Source of the DNA: Acidobacteria bacterium AB60
Lineage (GTDB): Bacteria > Acidobacteriota > Terriglobia > Terriglobales > Acidobacteriaceae
Assembly (NCBI GenBank): GCA_008682415.1
Contig: VANK01000014.1
Span: forward strand, 62,001-126,000
DNA length: 64,000 nucleotides
Direction: 5' to 3'
Part shown: positions 17,479-26,864 of the stretch, piece by piece
How the letters are laid out: every line of letters starts with the position of its first letter
Position numbering within the stretch: position 1 is the first letter of the stretch
Translations under genes and position numbers: made by a program
Notes under the pieces: model-generated
Seen by the model: only the letters and a program-made list of their open reading frames with translations
The model's database searches: none
Told to the model about the DNA's origin: nothing

Positions 17479-18132
17479 TCATTCCGGAACCGCACGGCCC
17501 TCGGCGACAAAGCCAAGAAAGCGGCGTGCGAGTTCATGAATCCGCTGGTCCTGGCGCAACCTGACGGCATCTTTCGGCATGAGCTCAACTCCAATACCGA
17601 CGGCTGCTGCACCGGCCCGAATAAAGCTTGTGGCTGTGAGCTGAGTCACTCCTCCGGTGGCAATGAACCTGACCTGAGGTAGAGGCACTCTGAGAGAACG
17701 GATGTATTGGTCGCCGCCCACAGGCGCGGCGGGAAAGATTTTCACGAAATCGGCTCCAGTCTTCCATGCTGCGATCACCTCGGTAGGCGTAAGCGCGCCT
17801 GGGAAGACTGCGATGTCTCGAAGCAATGCGGTTTCGACGACTTCATGCACCAGCCCCGTGCTGGTGATAAAGCATGCACCAACGTCCGCGCAGCGTTCGG
17901 CGGTTTCAGCGTCGAGAACGGTGCCGGCGCCGACGACCATATCTGGGAACCGCTCCCGAAGATTGCCAATGATCCCGACAGCGCCGGGCACCGTCATGGT
18001 GATCTCGGCGACAGGGATTCCGGCGTTGTAGAGCGTCTCCGCCGCATAGAGAGCGTCCTCTTCCCGACTGAGACGGATCCCGGGCACAATGCCGATCGCC
18101 GCAATGCGCTTCCTGACCTCTTCACGTTTCAT
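17479..18132 (-). CDS. eda: KDPG/KHG aldolase-like class I aldolase
   Basis: This protein of about 217 residues starts at the ATG at 18132, because homology begins at MKREEVRKRI; the longer open frame upstream is unrelated to the family. It has the TIM-barrel features of 2-keto-3-deoxy-6-phosphogluconate aldolase: Glu43 in VAEITM, GAGTVLD, the Schiff-base Lys131 in FVKIFPA, and FIATGGV. The reaction would split KDPG or 4-hydroxy-2-oxoglutarate to pyruvate plus an aldehyde. After EIT the sequence is MTVPG, where the E. coli enzyme has LRT, so the substrate-binding Arg is not at the usual place and the exact substrate is uncertain. It sits oddly between an efflux operon and a two-component pair, with no edd or other sugar gene nearby. 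Confidence 0.85.
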   Translation of the reverse strand: MKREEVRKRIAAIGIVPGIRLSREEDALYAAETLYNAGIPVAEITMTVPGAVGIIGNLRERFPDMVVGAGTVLDAETAERCADVGACFITSTGLVHEVVETALLRDIAVFPGALTPTEVIAAWKTGADFVKIFPAAPVGGDQYIRSLRVPLPQVRFIATGGVTQLTATSFIRAGAAAVGIGVELMPKDAVRLRQDQRIHELARRFLGFVAEGRAVPE

Positions 18133-18200
18133 CAATCGCTGGGTCCTTGAGGAGAATTTGCTTCTACGTCTGTGGGAGCGCCGCCTTTGTGTTGATCTGT

Positions 18201-19460
18201 TCAGTTGATGGCTTCTTTGGCTACCGCCAGGTTGAGCTGGCTGACCGCGGAAAGGTAGGAGCCAACCAGCTGCACGTATGCCAATTGCACCTGTCGATAG
18301 TCGCTCTGTGCATTCAGGAAGTCCATCAGCGAAGCGGCTCCATGCTGCCAAGCGAAGGTGACTGTTTCGCGAACGCGCGTGGCTTGATCGAGATACTTTG
18401 TCCTGTAAGGTTTAAGAAGGACAATATTGCTGTTCAACTGGGTGTAGGCGGAGTCGACGTCGCTGAAGACCTGCGCATGAGCGGCATCCTGAAGGCGCTC
18501 ATTGCGGCCGATGTCTAGCTGGCTCCTCTCCTTTTCCCCCTGATTTCGATCAAAGATGCGCAAGGGTACGCTGACGCTTAATCCAAGAGTGTGCTGGTCG
18601 TTGGGGTTGTTGAACGATGGGTTGTAGGAATACCAGCTGCTGAATGTCGGGTCGGTCGATCCGTTCGCAAGGGCGAGCTTATAGTTGGTCTTGGCCAGCT
18701 GCACTGACTCAACGGCGGCGCGGAGATCCGGACGATTATCAATGGCTATCTGGCGAAAGTAATCGAGCGTCTCGAGCTGGTCAGAAAAATCGAATGGCCC
18801 CTGCACATCGAATTGATCAAGCGGCGTCTTGTCGTTGAGCATCTGCAGTAGCTGGATCTTTGCCGTTCGCAGGTTTACTTCAGCTGTTTGCCAGTCTGAG
18901 TCGTACTGCACGCGCTGCAATTCCACGCGATCCAGATCGATTTGGGACATGTCGCCCAGCCTGTGCCTGTCCTGGCTGATCTGGATAATGTGGTCGTAGT
19001 AATCGAGTTCCTGTCTAGTCAGATCGAGCACCGCCTTCGCCTGCATGACATTGACAAAGGCGACACGCAGGTTGAACAGCATATTGCGGTCGAGGTCCGA
19101 GTGAAGAGAAGTTGCAATCTGAGTTCCCTCTTTGGCGCTCTCGAGACGCAATTCGCGTTTTCGCTGCCGTTCGTGGAGGTAGCTGAACGCGTTCTGCAGT
19201 TGGGTTCCCTTGGTGGGCTGCCAGGTACCGTTGTGTGGAAGCAGCTGAGTGCCATCAGACGAAATCGTGTATTGCGGATTGGGCCGAAGAAATGCGGTGA
19301 TCTCCTCAGTCCTCATTTCATCGACATTGACCGCGTCGGCCTGGAGTACCGGATTAGCCGACTCGAAGCGGGTCTTGACCTGCTCCCAGGAGAGCGGCGA
19401 TTGGGCGAATGAAGACATTGCCGCCATGGTGCATGCGAACGAGAGCAGAAATCGACCCAT
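18201..19460 (-). CDS. TolC/CzcC-like outer membrane efflux protein
   Basis: This protein of about 419 residues starts at the ATG at 19460, where a clean signal peptide begins (MGRFLLSFACTMAAMSSFAQ); the longer frame would extend into the upstream pump gene. The body shows the duplicated long-helix pattern of outer membrane efflux proteins, for example LTRQELDYYDHIIQISQDRH, LGDMSQIDLDRVELQ and RPDLRAAVESVQLAKTNYKLA. It would form the trimeric exit duct for the CzcA/CzcB pump encoded just upstream; the CzcA stop is 34 bases away on the same strand. No lipobox is present, unlike NodT-type proteins. Confidence 0.92.
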   Translation of the reverse strand: MGRFLLSFACTMAAMSSFAQSPLSWEQVKTRFESANPVLQADAVNVDEMRTEEITAFLRPNPQYTISSDGTQLLPHNGTWQPTKGTQLQNAFSYLHERQRKRELRLESAKEGTQIATSLHSDLDRNMLFNLRVAFVNVMQAKAVLDLTRQELDYYDHIIQISQDRHRLGDMSQIDLDRVELQRVQYDSDWQTAEVNLRTAKIQLLQMLNDKTPLDQFDVQGPFDFSDQLETLDYFRQIAIDNRPDLRAAVESVQLAKTNYKLALANGSTDPTFSSWYSYNPSFNNPNDQHTLGLSVSVPLRIFDRNQGEKERSQLDIGRNERLQDAAHAQVFSDVDSAYTQLNSNIVLLKPYRTKYLDQATRVRETVTFAWQHGAASLMDFLNAQSDYRQVQLAYVQLVGSYLSAVSQLNLAVAKEAIN

Positions 19461-19494
19461 CGCTTTGCGGGCATTTACAACCGGCGAATGACGG

Positions 19495-22400
19495 TCAGGC
19501 GTCAAGCGACACCTCCGGTTCCGGCAGCTTGTCGCCATCGCGTGCGATCCAAACGTACAAGGTGGGCAGCAGCATCAGACTCATGACCAATGCCGCCGTC
19601 AATCCCCCGACAATCACGATTGCGAACGGTCGCTGGGAATCGGATCCGATCGCATGCGACATGGCGGCGGGAACCAATCCAAAGGTTGCCACCAGCATCG
19701 TCATCATGATGGGCCTTAGCCTGAGCACAGCGCCCTCGACCGCCGCATCTTCTACCGTGAAGCCCTTGGCGCGAAGCTGATTGATGTATTCGAGCATGAT
19801 GACACCGGTCTGAACCGATACTCCAAAGAGAGCCAGAAAACCGACGCCTGACGATACGCTAAAATGCGTACCGGTAATCAGCAGTGCAATCAATCCACCC
19901 AGTGGGGCCATCGCCACCACTGACAAGATCAACATGGCCCATTTTCCAGAACGGAACATGCTGTACAGAATGATGAAGATCACCAGTACAGTCAGGGGCA
20001 CAATCACCATCAAACGGCGTGACGAACGCTTCTGACTCTCGTTTTCGCCCGACCATTCAATGTGGTACCCCCGGGGAAGCTGAACGTTCTTTTCAACGCG
20101 TGCAGTCGCATCGGCGACAGTAGTGCCGAGATCACGCTCACGGACTTCATAGCGGATTGCCACGTAACGCTGGTTGTTTTCCCTGAAGATGTCGTACGCG
20201 CCTTCCTGCACCTGCATCCTGGTGAGTTGCGAGAGAGCCACACGCTCTCCCGACGGGGCCAGCAGCCGGATGTTCGCAATCGCCTCTTGCGTGTCGCGGT
20301 ACGGTTCCTTGTATCGAACCACCACGTCGAATCGCGCTTCACCTTGAAGCACCTGACTGACCGCATTTCCTCCAACGGCGGTTTGAACCGCATCCTGGAT
20401 ATCCGCAACGTTGATGCCGAACCGTGCAGCGGCCTGGCGATCGACCACAAAGTCGAGATTCGGCTGTCCCATGTCCCGATAGAGCCCCAGATCCTGGATG
20501 CCGGGCACTGTCGCCAAGTGCGTCATAATCTCCTCGCCCTTCTTTTCAAGGATCTTGAGATCGTCCCCATACACCTTCACGGCAAGCCCGCCTTTGGTTC
20601 CCGTGATGGTCTCGTCTACGTTGTCTTCGATCGGCTGTGAGAAGTTCCAGAACACGCCGGGGAGTTTTGAAACTTCCCGGTTCATAGCACCAATCAACTC
20701 GTCTTTATCCCCGTGAAAGATGGAACGCCATTGTTCCTTCGGCTTCAGATCAACGAAGTACTCGGTGTTTCCGAAGCCGCCCGTATCTGTTCCGTCATCG
20801 GGCCGTCCGACCTCGGACACCACTTTGGTCACTTCGGGAAAAGAAGCGAACATAACTCGCGCCTTATCTGCAAATGCCTTGCCTTCAGAAAGACTGGTGC
20901 TATTGCTCAGGGAGCCGCGAGCCCAGATTGCGCCCTCATCGAGATGAGGGAGAAACTCCGAGCCAATGACGCCGCTGAATGCGAAGAAGAGCGTGGCTCC
21001 AAACGCAACCAGTCCCCCGGCGGCGACGACCTTGCGATGACGAATTGCCCACCGCACACTGCTTCGATAACGATCGGTCAAGAACACCATCACGGGATTA
21101 CGCCACTCGCGGATTCCGCCGCGGAACAACATGCCGCTGAGGACGGGAGCAATCAGAATGGAAAACGTCATGGCGCCCAGCAGCGCGAACGCGACCGTCC
21201 AGGCCATGGGCTTAAACAGCCTCCCTTCCACGCGCTGCAAGGTGAAGATGGGAAGGTAGGCCGTAATAATGATGGCAATGGCGTAGAAGACCGGCCTCTG
21301 GACCTCATGACAGGCTTCGCGAATCACCTGCACCGGCGTTTTGATGGTGAGCGTCGTCCTTTCGGGCTCCAATCCCTCGGGAGGCTTTGAGGTGCCATTT
21401 TTATGAGAAAGATGGCGGATGATGTTTTCCACCATCACCACGGCGCCGTCCACCACCATGCCGAAATCGAGGGCGCCGAGTGAGAGCAGATTGGCCGGAA
21501 TTTTGCTCAGGTCAAGGCAGATGGATGCGAAAAGGAGCGCAAATGGAATGGTCAGCGCGACGATGAAGGCTCCCCGCACATTACCGAGGAACAGGAACAG
21601 GATGATCGTGACCAGGATCATGCCTTCTGCCATGTTGTGCATGACCGTGTGGAGCGTGTAATGAAGCAGGTCAGCTCGATCGAGCATGGGAACGACCTTG
21701 ACTCCGTCGGGAAGGATGCGCTCATTCAGTTCTTTGACTTTGGCGTGAATCGCATCCAGTGTCGGCCCGGCGTCGGCGCCTTTGCGCAACAGCACTACGC
21801 CCTGAATGACCTCGGGATTGTCGCGGATGGTCCCATCGGACAAGTGGTCTGCCCGTGCCATTGCGCCCAGCAGAATTCTTGGCCCTTGCGTGACCTCAGC
21901 AACGTCTTTGACGCGCAGCGCTGTGCCCTTTTGCGTCGTGACGACTGTGTTCCCAATATCCTGGATGTTTCTGAAAAGACCCAGCGCGCGCACGTTCAAC
22001 TGTTGTTGCCCGGTCTCGACGAAACTTCCACCTGCATTTACGTTGTTATTCGTTAGCTGCTGTTCGAGCTGACCAATGCTCAATCCGTAAGAGACCAGCT
22101 TGTTCGGGTCGACGCGAACCTGGTACTCCTTGGTGGTGCCTCCAAAAGTGGATGTGTCCACAATGTTGGGAACGGACTTCCACTGCTTCTCCAGGGTCCA
22201 GTCCTCGATGGCTTTGAGTTCCATCAGATCGTACTTGGGATTGGTGCTGCGAAGGGTATACCAGTAGATCTGCCCCACAGTGCTCCAGTCCGTCCCTATC
22301 TGCGCCTGCAGCCCCGGAGGAAGCTCAACCTGCGAGAGTCTCTCCAGCACCTTTTCTCGATTCCAGTCGTTCTGCGATTGATCGTCGAAGACCATCAGCA

Positions 22401-22677
22401 CAAATGAGAGTCCGAAGATGGACTCGGAGCGCAACGCTGAGAGATGTGGGATCCCGTTCATCACGGTTTCCACGGGGATCGTCACCTGTTGCTCAACTTC
22501 TTCGGCGGCGCGGCCGGGCCATTGCGTAATCACAGTGACATAGTTGTCGGCGATATCGGGATAAGCCTCTACGGGCAAGTTGTGAAACGACACTGCACCC
22601 CAGGCGGTAAGCAGGACTGCGAGAGTCAGAACGACAAAGCGATTGTTGAGGGCAAAATCAACCAGTGCTCGAATCAT
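19495..22677 (-). CDS. CzcA/CusA-family heavy-metal RND efflux pump
   Basis: This 1060-residue pump has the RND layout: segment 1 at residues 10-30, two large periplasmic loops, and membrane blocks at about 340-550 and 870-1040. Membrane segment 4 contains LDFGMVVDGAVVMVEN, matching the DFG-x3-DGA-x4-EN signature of Czc-type pumps for Zn, Co, Cd or Ni rather than the Cus-type Cu/Ag motif. The N-terminus (NLPVEAYPDIADNYVTVITQ) is also typical. It works in a proton-driven tripartite complex with the CzcB-like and TolC-like neighbours, spaced 21 and 34 bases away. The ATG at 22677 follows GGAGCG. The exact metal is an inference from the signature only. Confidence 0.94.
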   Translation of the reverse strand: MIRALVDFALNNRFVVLTLAVLLTAWGAVSFHNLPVEAYPDIADNYVTVITQWPGRAAEEVEQQVTIPVETVMNGIPHLSALRSESIFGLSFVLMVFDDQSQNDWNREKVLERLSQVELPPGLQAQIGTDWSTVGQIYWYTLRSTNPKYDLMELKAIEDWTLEKQWKSVPNIVDTSTFGGTTKEYQVRVDPNKLVSYGLSIGQLEQQLTNNNVNAGGSFVETGQQQLNVRALGLFRNIQDIGNTVVTTQKGTALRVKDVAEVTQGPRILLGAMARADHLSDGTIRDNPEVIQGVVLLRKGADAGPTLDAIHAKVKELNERILPDGVKVVPMLDRADLLHYTLHTVMHNMAEGMILVTIILFLFLGNVRGAFIVALTIPFALLFASICLDLSKIPANLLSLGALDFGMVVDGAVVMVENIIRHLSHKNGTSKPPEGLEPERTTLTIKTPVQVIREACHEVQRPVFYAIAIIITAYLPIFTLQRVEGRLFKPMAWTVAFALLGAMTFSILIAPVLSGMLFRGGIREWRNPVMVFLTDRYRSSVRWAIRHRKVVAAGGLVAFGATLFFAFSGVIGSEFLPHLDEGAIWARGSLSNSTSLSEGKAFADKARVMFASFPEVTKVVSEVGRPDDGTDTGGFGNTEYFVDLKPKEQWRSIFHGDKDELIGAMNREVSKLPGVFWNFSQPIEDNVDETITGTKGGLAVKVYGDDLKILEKKGEEIMTHLATVPGIQDLGLYRDMGQPNLDFVVDRQAAARFGINVADIQDAVQTAVGGNAVSQVLQGEARFDVVVRYKEPYRDTQEAIANIRLLAPSGERVALSQLTRMQVQEGAYDIFRENNQRYVAIRYEVRERDLGTTVADATARVEKNVQLPRGYHIEWSGENESQKRSSRRLMVIVPLTVLVIFIILYSMFRSGKWAMLILSVVAMAPLGGLIALLITGTHFSVSSGVGFLALFGVSVQTGVIMLEYINQLRAKGFTVEDAAVEGAVLRLRPIMMTMLVATFGLVPAAMSHAIGSDSQRPFAIVIVGGLTAALVMSLMLLPTLYVWIARDGDKLPEPEVSLDA

Positions 22678-22698
22678 GAATGAGTCGCTCCGCAGTCC

Positions 22699-23838
22699 TT
22701 ATTTGTTATCGATCGCGTTCTGCAGAGACAACGGATTTACCACGACTTTGTCACCCGGCTGCAACCCCGTCTTCAACTCAAGCATGCCGTTGGGTAGAGC
22801 ATTCCCGGCGACTACCTCGAGTCGTTGAAACTTGTTGCCGGGAGCGGGACTGTACACCCAGTCTCGATCGTGCAAGCGCAGAACGGCGGAGGCTGGAACT
22901 GCCGTGTGCAACTCCTTTTTCCTCCCTGCGAAGGAGACCGTCGCGAACATGCCCACGCGCAGCGAACCGGGGTTCTTCACTTCAACACGCACTTTTGCAG
23001 TGCGGATGTTGGGGTCGAGAATGGGACCAATATTGCTCACAACTCCCTTCAGCGCCATTCCCTGAAATGCATTGATGCTTATCTCTGCCGTGTCGCCGAC
23101 CTTCACGTCCGGAATGTTGTTCTCGTATACGTCGCAGACCAGCCAGACATACGACAGGTCAGAGATGGTGAAGGGATTGGTCCCAAGGCTCTGGACACCG
23201 GCCGCGTTGGTCACCTGCTGGTCGGTAATAACTCCGGAGACCGGCGCAACAATCTCAACAATGCCCGAGGGCTGTTCCAGCGTTCCGCCCAGCAGCTTGA
23301 GGTGTTCGCCTGCGGCGTCTGCGGCGATCTTGGCCTTGTCCTCCGTGTCTTTGGCGATTTGAAGATCATTCAGGGCGATCGCGCCGTGTTCGTAGAGTTG
23401 TTGTGCGCGCTCCCACTGAGCTTTTGCCAACACTTCGTCGGCCACGGCGCTCTGGTAGGCGGCAAAGCCATTGGCCATATCATCGCTGCGCACGCGCAAT
23501 AGCACCTGGCCCTTTTTGACCTCGTCCCCCAGACGGCCTTTTATCTCGACAACGCGCCCCGTTGCCATTGAGATCACGGGTACCGTCCGAGCAATGTCGG
23601 GAGTAACGGTTCCTGTCACCTTCAAACTGGTGGAAGCTTCATGCGCCTGAGCGGTGGCAAAGGGATACTTGGATGGGTCATCGACTGCCCAGCTTGCCAC
23701 ATCAACATCTCGAACGACCTTCGCCGGCGGTGGCGCTTCGTCGGCGGCATTGACCACGCTCCCTTTGCAGCCCGTAAACGAGGCCAAAGAAATGGCCCCG
23801 ATTAGGACCACCTGAATGCCATACCCAAGGCATCTCAT
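22699..23838 (-). CDS. CzcB-like membrane fusion protein (periplasmic adaptor, lipoprotein)
   Basis: This 379-residue protein has a lipoprotein signal ending in ASFTGC near residue 24. Adaptor blocks follow in order: VKVTGTV-like barrel entry, lipoyl motif (ATGRVVEIKGRLGDEVKKGQ), a helical hairpin (AKAQWERAQQLYEHGAIALND), second lipoyl half (IVAPVSGVITDQQVTNAAGV) and the beta-barrel (FTISDLSYVWLVCDVYEN). It links the inner-membrane pump to the outer-membrane duct. No extra His/Met-rich metal-binding extension was seen. It is co-transcribed with the pump, 21 bases upstream of it. Confidence 0.93.
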   Translation of the reverse strand: MRCLGYGIQVVLIGAISLASFTGCKGSVVNAADEAPPPAKVVRDVDVASWAVDDPSKYPFATAQAHEASTSLKVTGTVTPDIARTVPVISMATGRVVEIKGRLGDEVKKGQVLLRVRSDDMANGFAAYQSAVADEVLAKAQWERAQQLYEHGAIALNDLQIAKDTEDKAKIAADAAGEHLKLLGGTLEQPSGIVEIVAPVSGVITDQQVTNAAGVQSLGTNPFTISDLSYVWLVCDVYENNIPDVKVGDTAEISINAFQGMALKGVVSNIGPILDPNIRTAKVRVEVKNPGSLRVGMFATVSFAGRKKELHTAVPASAVLRLHDRDWVYSPAPGNKFQRLEVVAGNALPNGMLELKTGLQPGDKVVVNPLSLQNAIDNK

Positions 23839-23975
23839 TTTCGACTTCCCTTCACCTCTTGTTGCTTTCCTTCTGAAGTTCTGAACTGGACTGATTACCA
23901 GCGCGATCCAAAGTTGTCGGGCCCCGTGGGTTCAGGCGGCGCCTGGTGGGACCACCTGAATGCTCACCGAGTCCG

Positions 23976-25868
23976 TTAAAACCTCACCATGACGGCGAGG
24001 GTAGCCACAGTCTGATTGGTACGCAGATCGGGCCACCAGATGGCCGCTGTGCCGCTGCCTCCGTTGTTGTTTCCAGCCCCGATGCAGGCGTTCTCAGCCG
24101 CAATCAGGTTCCCATATCCGAAGCCGGACGGTGCTCCGTTCGCGCATGCATACTGCGTCGGGAATCCGTTATTGCTCGGTCCCGCAGCACCCGGAGGCGT
24201 AATGCCGCCCCGGCCGGTCCAGTACGGCACGTCGGAGAACCGATAGCCAGTCTCAGCACGGAAGGTAATGAACTGGCTCGGCATGTAGTCGAAGGTAATG
24301 GTGCCGTCGTGCATCTGCGCCCGATCGCCGTGATTCTCTGTGAAGTACGGAGTCCCGGTGACCGCGGTAGCGCCGTTGATCGGCGGAAGCAGAGTCAGGT
24401 AACGGCCAGGGTTGTTCATTTGCCCGCCGCCCAATGTGATCGCATACAGGTCTTTCTTCAACCAGTAGCGGTTGTACATCATCCAGCCGACAAAAGCGTC
24501 CTTGGGCCTGCCGTTCTTGGCGTTGTGGCAGTTGACGCCTCCTGCATACGTCGACGAACTCCCCATCTCAGGAGAAAGGCCTTTTGGATCGTATGGACCC
24601 CCCGCAGGTCCGCCGCCGTATTGGCAACCTGCATCACCGGTGACGGTGAAGGCTATCTTGTCCAGCAGCTTCTTCGGGTTGTCGTAGACCTTGACTTGTA
24701 CGCTGTAGTCGGCATGGATGCGAGATATTCCGGGTGAACCCGGCACATCTTCACCCAGTCCGTAGTTGTTCCATACAAAATCGAGGTACGGCTTTGGACG
24801 CCACAGAATCTGCCCACCCAACCCAGGCTTGCCATTGGACCGAGCATATGATTGCCAGCCGTTGATAAACCACGGTTCTATCTTCAGTTTCTTTGTTGGG
24901 AACCACTGCACGCGTAACCCATTGAAGAACCATGGCGTATTGGAAGAGACAAACGACGGCTGATAAGTCCAGTTATCAAAGTTGTAATAGCTAAATAATC
25001 CGATGTATGACACGAATATTCCCGCATCCACATTGAGCCCGTGATTTACGTCCCAGTGATACCCGCCCCACGCTTCCGAGACGTATTTGTAAGCACCGGT
25101 CAAATCCCAATTGCCACGCTGAACGCTTGGATCGTTGCGCGGGGTTGTGGTGGCGAATAATCCATTCATGGCTAAGATGCGTCCGCGCACATTGTCGATA
25201 CGAATGTCGCCGCCGATACTGATCTGCTCTAACTGCCACTCGTTGGAGCGAAAGCTCTCGGTTGCTCCTCCCATCGTGTCATCCTTTGGATGATTAAAGT
25301 CCAACATGTAGTGAGCGTCAGCGCGAAATTCCGGCGTGAAGTACTTCGTCGACATTGGACTGTCAACTGCATGGCCGTTGCTGTTAAGCCACGTCCAATC
25401 GCCTTCAAACGGTTCGCCCTTTGTTGTTGTCTGCGCCCTTATCTCAGGAGTGGCCGGCACATTGGGCGCGGCTTCCATCGGAGGTTCCTGAGCCGTCTGC
25501 GGCGCACTTGACCCGCTTCCTGCCGCTATGCCTGACGTTCTCGCCACCACTTCCTTCGCTCCCGCCTTGAGCGCGGCAGTGTCCGCGCTATCGGCCAGAG
25601 CAGCCGCTTTCTGCGCCTGAACTTCATGTTCGAGCTCCGCAATGCGGTTCTGCATGGCCTTCAGTTGTTGTTCCACTGACGGTTGGATCTTGCTCGCGTC
25701 TGGGGTGGAGGCGGCATGTGGCGGATTCGCGTCAGACGCCGCGGGTGCCTCCACGTGAGCTGTTTGATCCTGAGGAACGCTCTCGGATTGCGACCAGCCG
25801 GTTGCCGCGACACCGGCCACCAGCACTGTCAGCGCAAGACGCCGAAGCGGCGTCGAGATGATGGTCAT
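23976..25868 (-). CDS. Outer membrane beta-barrel porin with N-terminal coiled coil
   Basis: The 630-residue protein starts at the ATG at 25868, preceded by AAGGAG at ideal spacing. A signal peptide covers MTIISTPLRRLALTVLVAG to WSQ. A short coiled coil lies at about 60-90 (QQLKAMQNRIAELEHEVQAQ), then a Pro/Ala-rich linker, then a beta-barrel of alternating aromatic strands (GWMMYNRYWLKKDLYAITLGG, FITFRAETGYRFSDVPYW) ending in VRF. It resembles the OmpL-like BBP2 porin group. It is the first gene of the metal-efflux run, 137 bases before the CzcB-like gene. It may admit or exclude solutes during metal stress; its role in the complex is unproven. Confidence 0.85.
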   Translation of the reverse strand: MTIISTPLRRLALTVLVAGVAATGWSQSESVPQDQTAHVEAPAASDANPPHAASTPDASKIQPSVEQQLKAMQNRIAELEHEVQAQKAAALADSADTAALKAGAKEVVARTSGIAAGSGSSAPQTAQEPPMEAAPNVPATPEIRAQTTTKGEPFEGDWTWLNSNGHAVDSPMSTKYFTPEFRADAHYMLDFNHPKDDTMGGATESFRSNEWQLEQISIGGDIRIDNVRGRILAMNGLFATTTPRNDPSVQRGNWDLTGAYKYVSEAWGGYHWDVNHGLNVDAGIFVSYIGLFSYYNFDNWTYQPSFVSSNTPWFFNGLRVQWFPTKKLKIEPWFINGWQSYARSNGKPGLGGQILWRPKPYLDFVWNNYGLGEDVPGSPGISRIHADYSVQVKVYDNPKKLLDKIAFTVTGDAGCQYGGGPAGGPYDPKGLSPEMGSSSTYAGGVNCHNAKNGRPKDAFVGWMMYNRYWLKKDLYAITLGGGQMNNPGRYLTLLPPINGATAVTGTPYFTENHGDRAQMHDGTITFDYMPSQFITFRAETGYRFSDVPYWTGRGGITPPGAAGPSNNGFPTQYACANGAPSGFGYGNLIAAENACIGAGNNNGGSGTAAIWWPDLRTNQTVATLAVMVRF

Positions 25869-26371
25869 CTGTCTCCTTCTGCCCTGCGTAAGTGGCAAGG
25901 TCACTGTTGAACTCCGGAAAAGTGTATTCACGCTTGCTCGTTGAAAGGCAGCCGCGATACTCCGATCCCTCGCAGGCAAATCGCATTTGCTTCCTCATCA
26001 CATCGAATAGATGAAGTCATCGCACAAGAGAGTCTCGATCTCGCCCTGTCTTCTCGCATTTCACGATGACTCGGGTAAATGATTCGTAAGTTGTCACGCA
26101 GTTGTTCATTACGCGGGTACTCATGCCTTCCACAAACAATTGAGTACACGAACCCTATCGCCAGTTATCGCGCTCTCTTTGGAACATTAATGCCGAGCGG
26201 TTGGCTGGCACTCCTGAACTCAACGATGAAGCAAGATTGATAGATCCCGTATGAGGAAAGCATGAACGCAATCGGGCTTTTCTGCATAAGTTGATTGTCT
26301 TTAGTTCATCTTCATTTCTGATTTATGCGTCTATCAGCATTCCTCCATCACTGTCATGCAGGAGGGCATCA
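25869..26371. other. 503-base divergent control region
   Basis: This region lies between the first gene of the efflux run (minus) and a small secreted protein gene (plus). It holds the perfect dyad at 25976-25990 and is relatively A/T-rich near 26070-26340. No convincing gene is present. Confidence 0.5.
25976..25990. promoter_or_regulatory. Perfect 15-base dyad upstream of the metal-efflux run
   Basis: GCAAAT at 25976-25981 and ATTTGC at 25985-25990 are perfect arms around CGC, about 108 bases before the porin start. The symmetry and position suit an operator. The KdpE-like regulator at the end of the run is one candidate binder (inference). Confidence 0.35.
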
Positions 26372-26776
26372 ATGAGATTTCGAGCTATGACATTTGCCGC
26401 GTTATTGATTACGTTGTCTTCTACGGCTTGTGGTGCAGCTGAGAAAGCGTCCGGCGATCCCCGCGTCGAATATTCGAGCGCGCAGATCAGGAAGATGGTC
26501 CGGGAGGCTCACACCGTGCAACAGTACACCGTGCTCGCTGACTACTACGCAATCCGTCATCGAATGTTCAAGAGGAAGGCTGCGGAAGAAATGCACATTT
26601 GGGCAGAGCGAAACGCGGTGATTACTCCGCTGAGTGAGAAATGGCCCAGGCCTGTAGACTCGGCCCGCAATCTTCACGACTACTACGAATACAAGGCCGG
26701 CGAAGCAGCTGAGCTACAGGCACAGTCCAGTAAACTGGCAGATGAAGCCGCAACAAAGCAAAGCTCTCTCAGATAA
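26372..26776 (+). CDS. Small secreted helical protein of unknown function
   Basis: The 134-residue protein starts at the ATG at 26372 with a near-ideal AGGAGGG six bases upstream; longer in-frame starts lack a ribosome site. The N-terminus is a signal peptide (MRFRAMTFAALLITLSSTAC) that could be a lipobox with a non-standard -3 residue. The mature part is predicted helical and charged, with REAHTVQQYTVLADYYAIRH and the PRPVDSARNLHDYYEYKAGE stretch. I do not recognise a named family. It is divergent from the metal-efflux run and may be co-regulated with it (inference). The stop codon lies in the loop of a hairpin. Confidence 0.8.
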   Translation: MRFRAMTFAALLITLSSTACGAAEKASGDPRVEYSSAQIRKMVREAHTVQQYTVLADYYAIRHRMFKRKAAEEMHIWAERNAVITPLSEKWPRPVDSARNLHDYYEYKAGEAAELQAQSSKLADEAATKQSSLR

Positions 26777-26784
26777 GAGAGCTT
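26761..26784 (+). terminator. Hairpin enclosing the stop codon
   Basis: AAGCTCTC at 26761-26768 pairs perfectly with GAGAGCTT at 26777-26784; the TAA stop lies in the 8-base loop. No T run follows, so its termination strength is doubtful. Confidence 0.4.
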
Positions 26785-26864
26785 GGACCACTCCGCCCCG
26801 TGATTTTGGGAACGAGAAGAACGCGCTACACGGCCGAGGTTAGTCTTCTGACTGTTTTGCAGAA

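Noticed and set aside
20713..21390. 225-residue plus-strand frame inside the CzcA-like gene
   Set aside because: It is antisense to conserved pump sequence and shows no motif.
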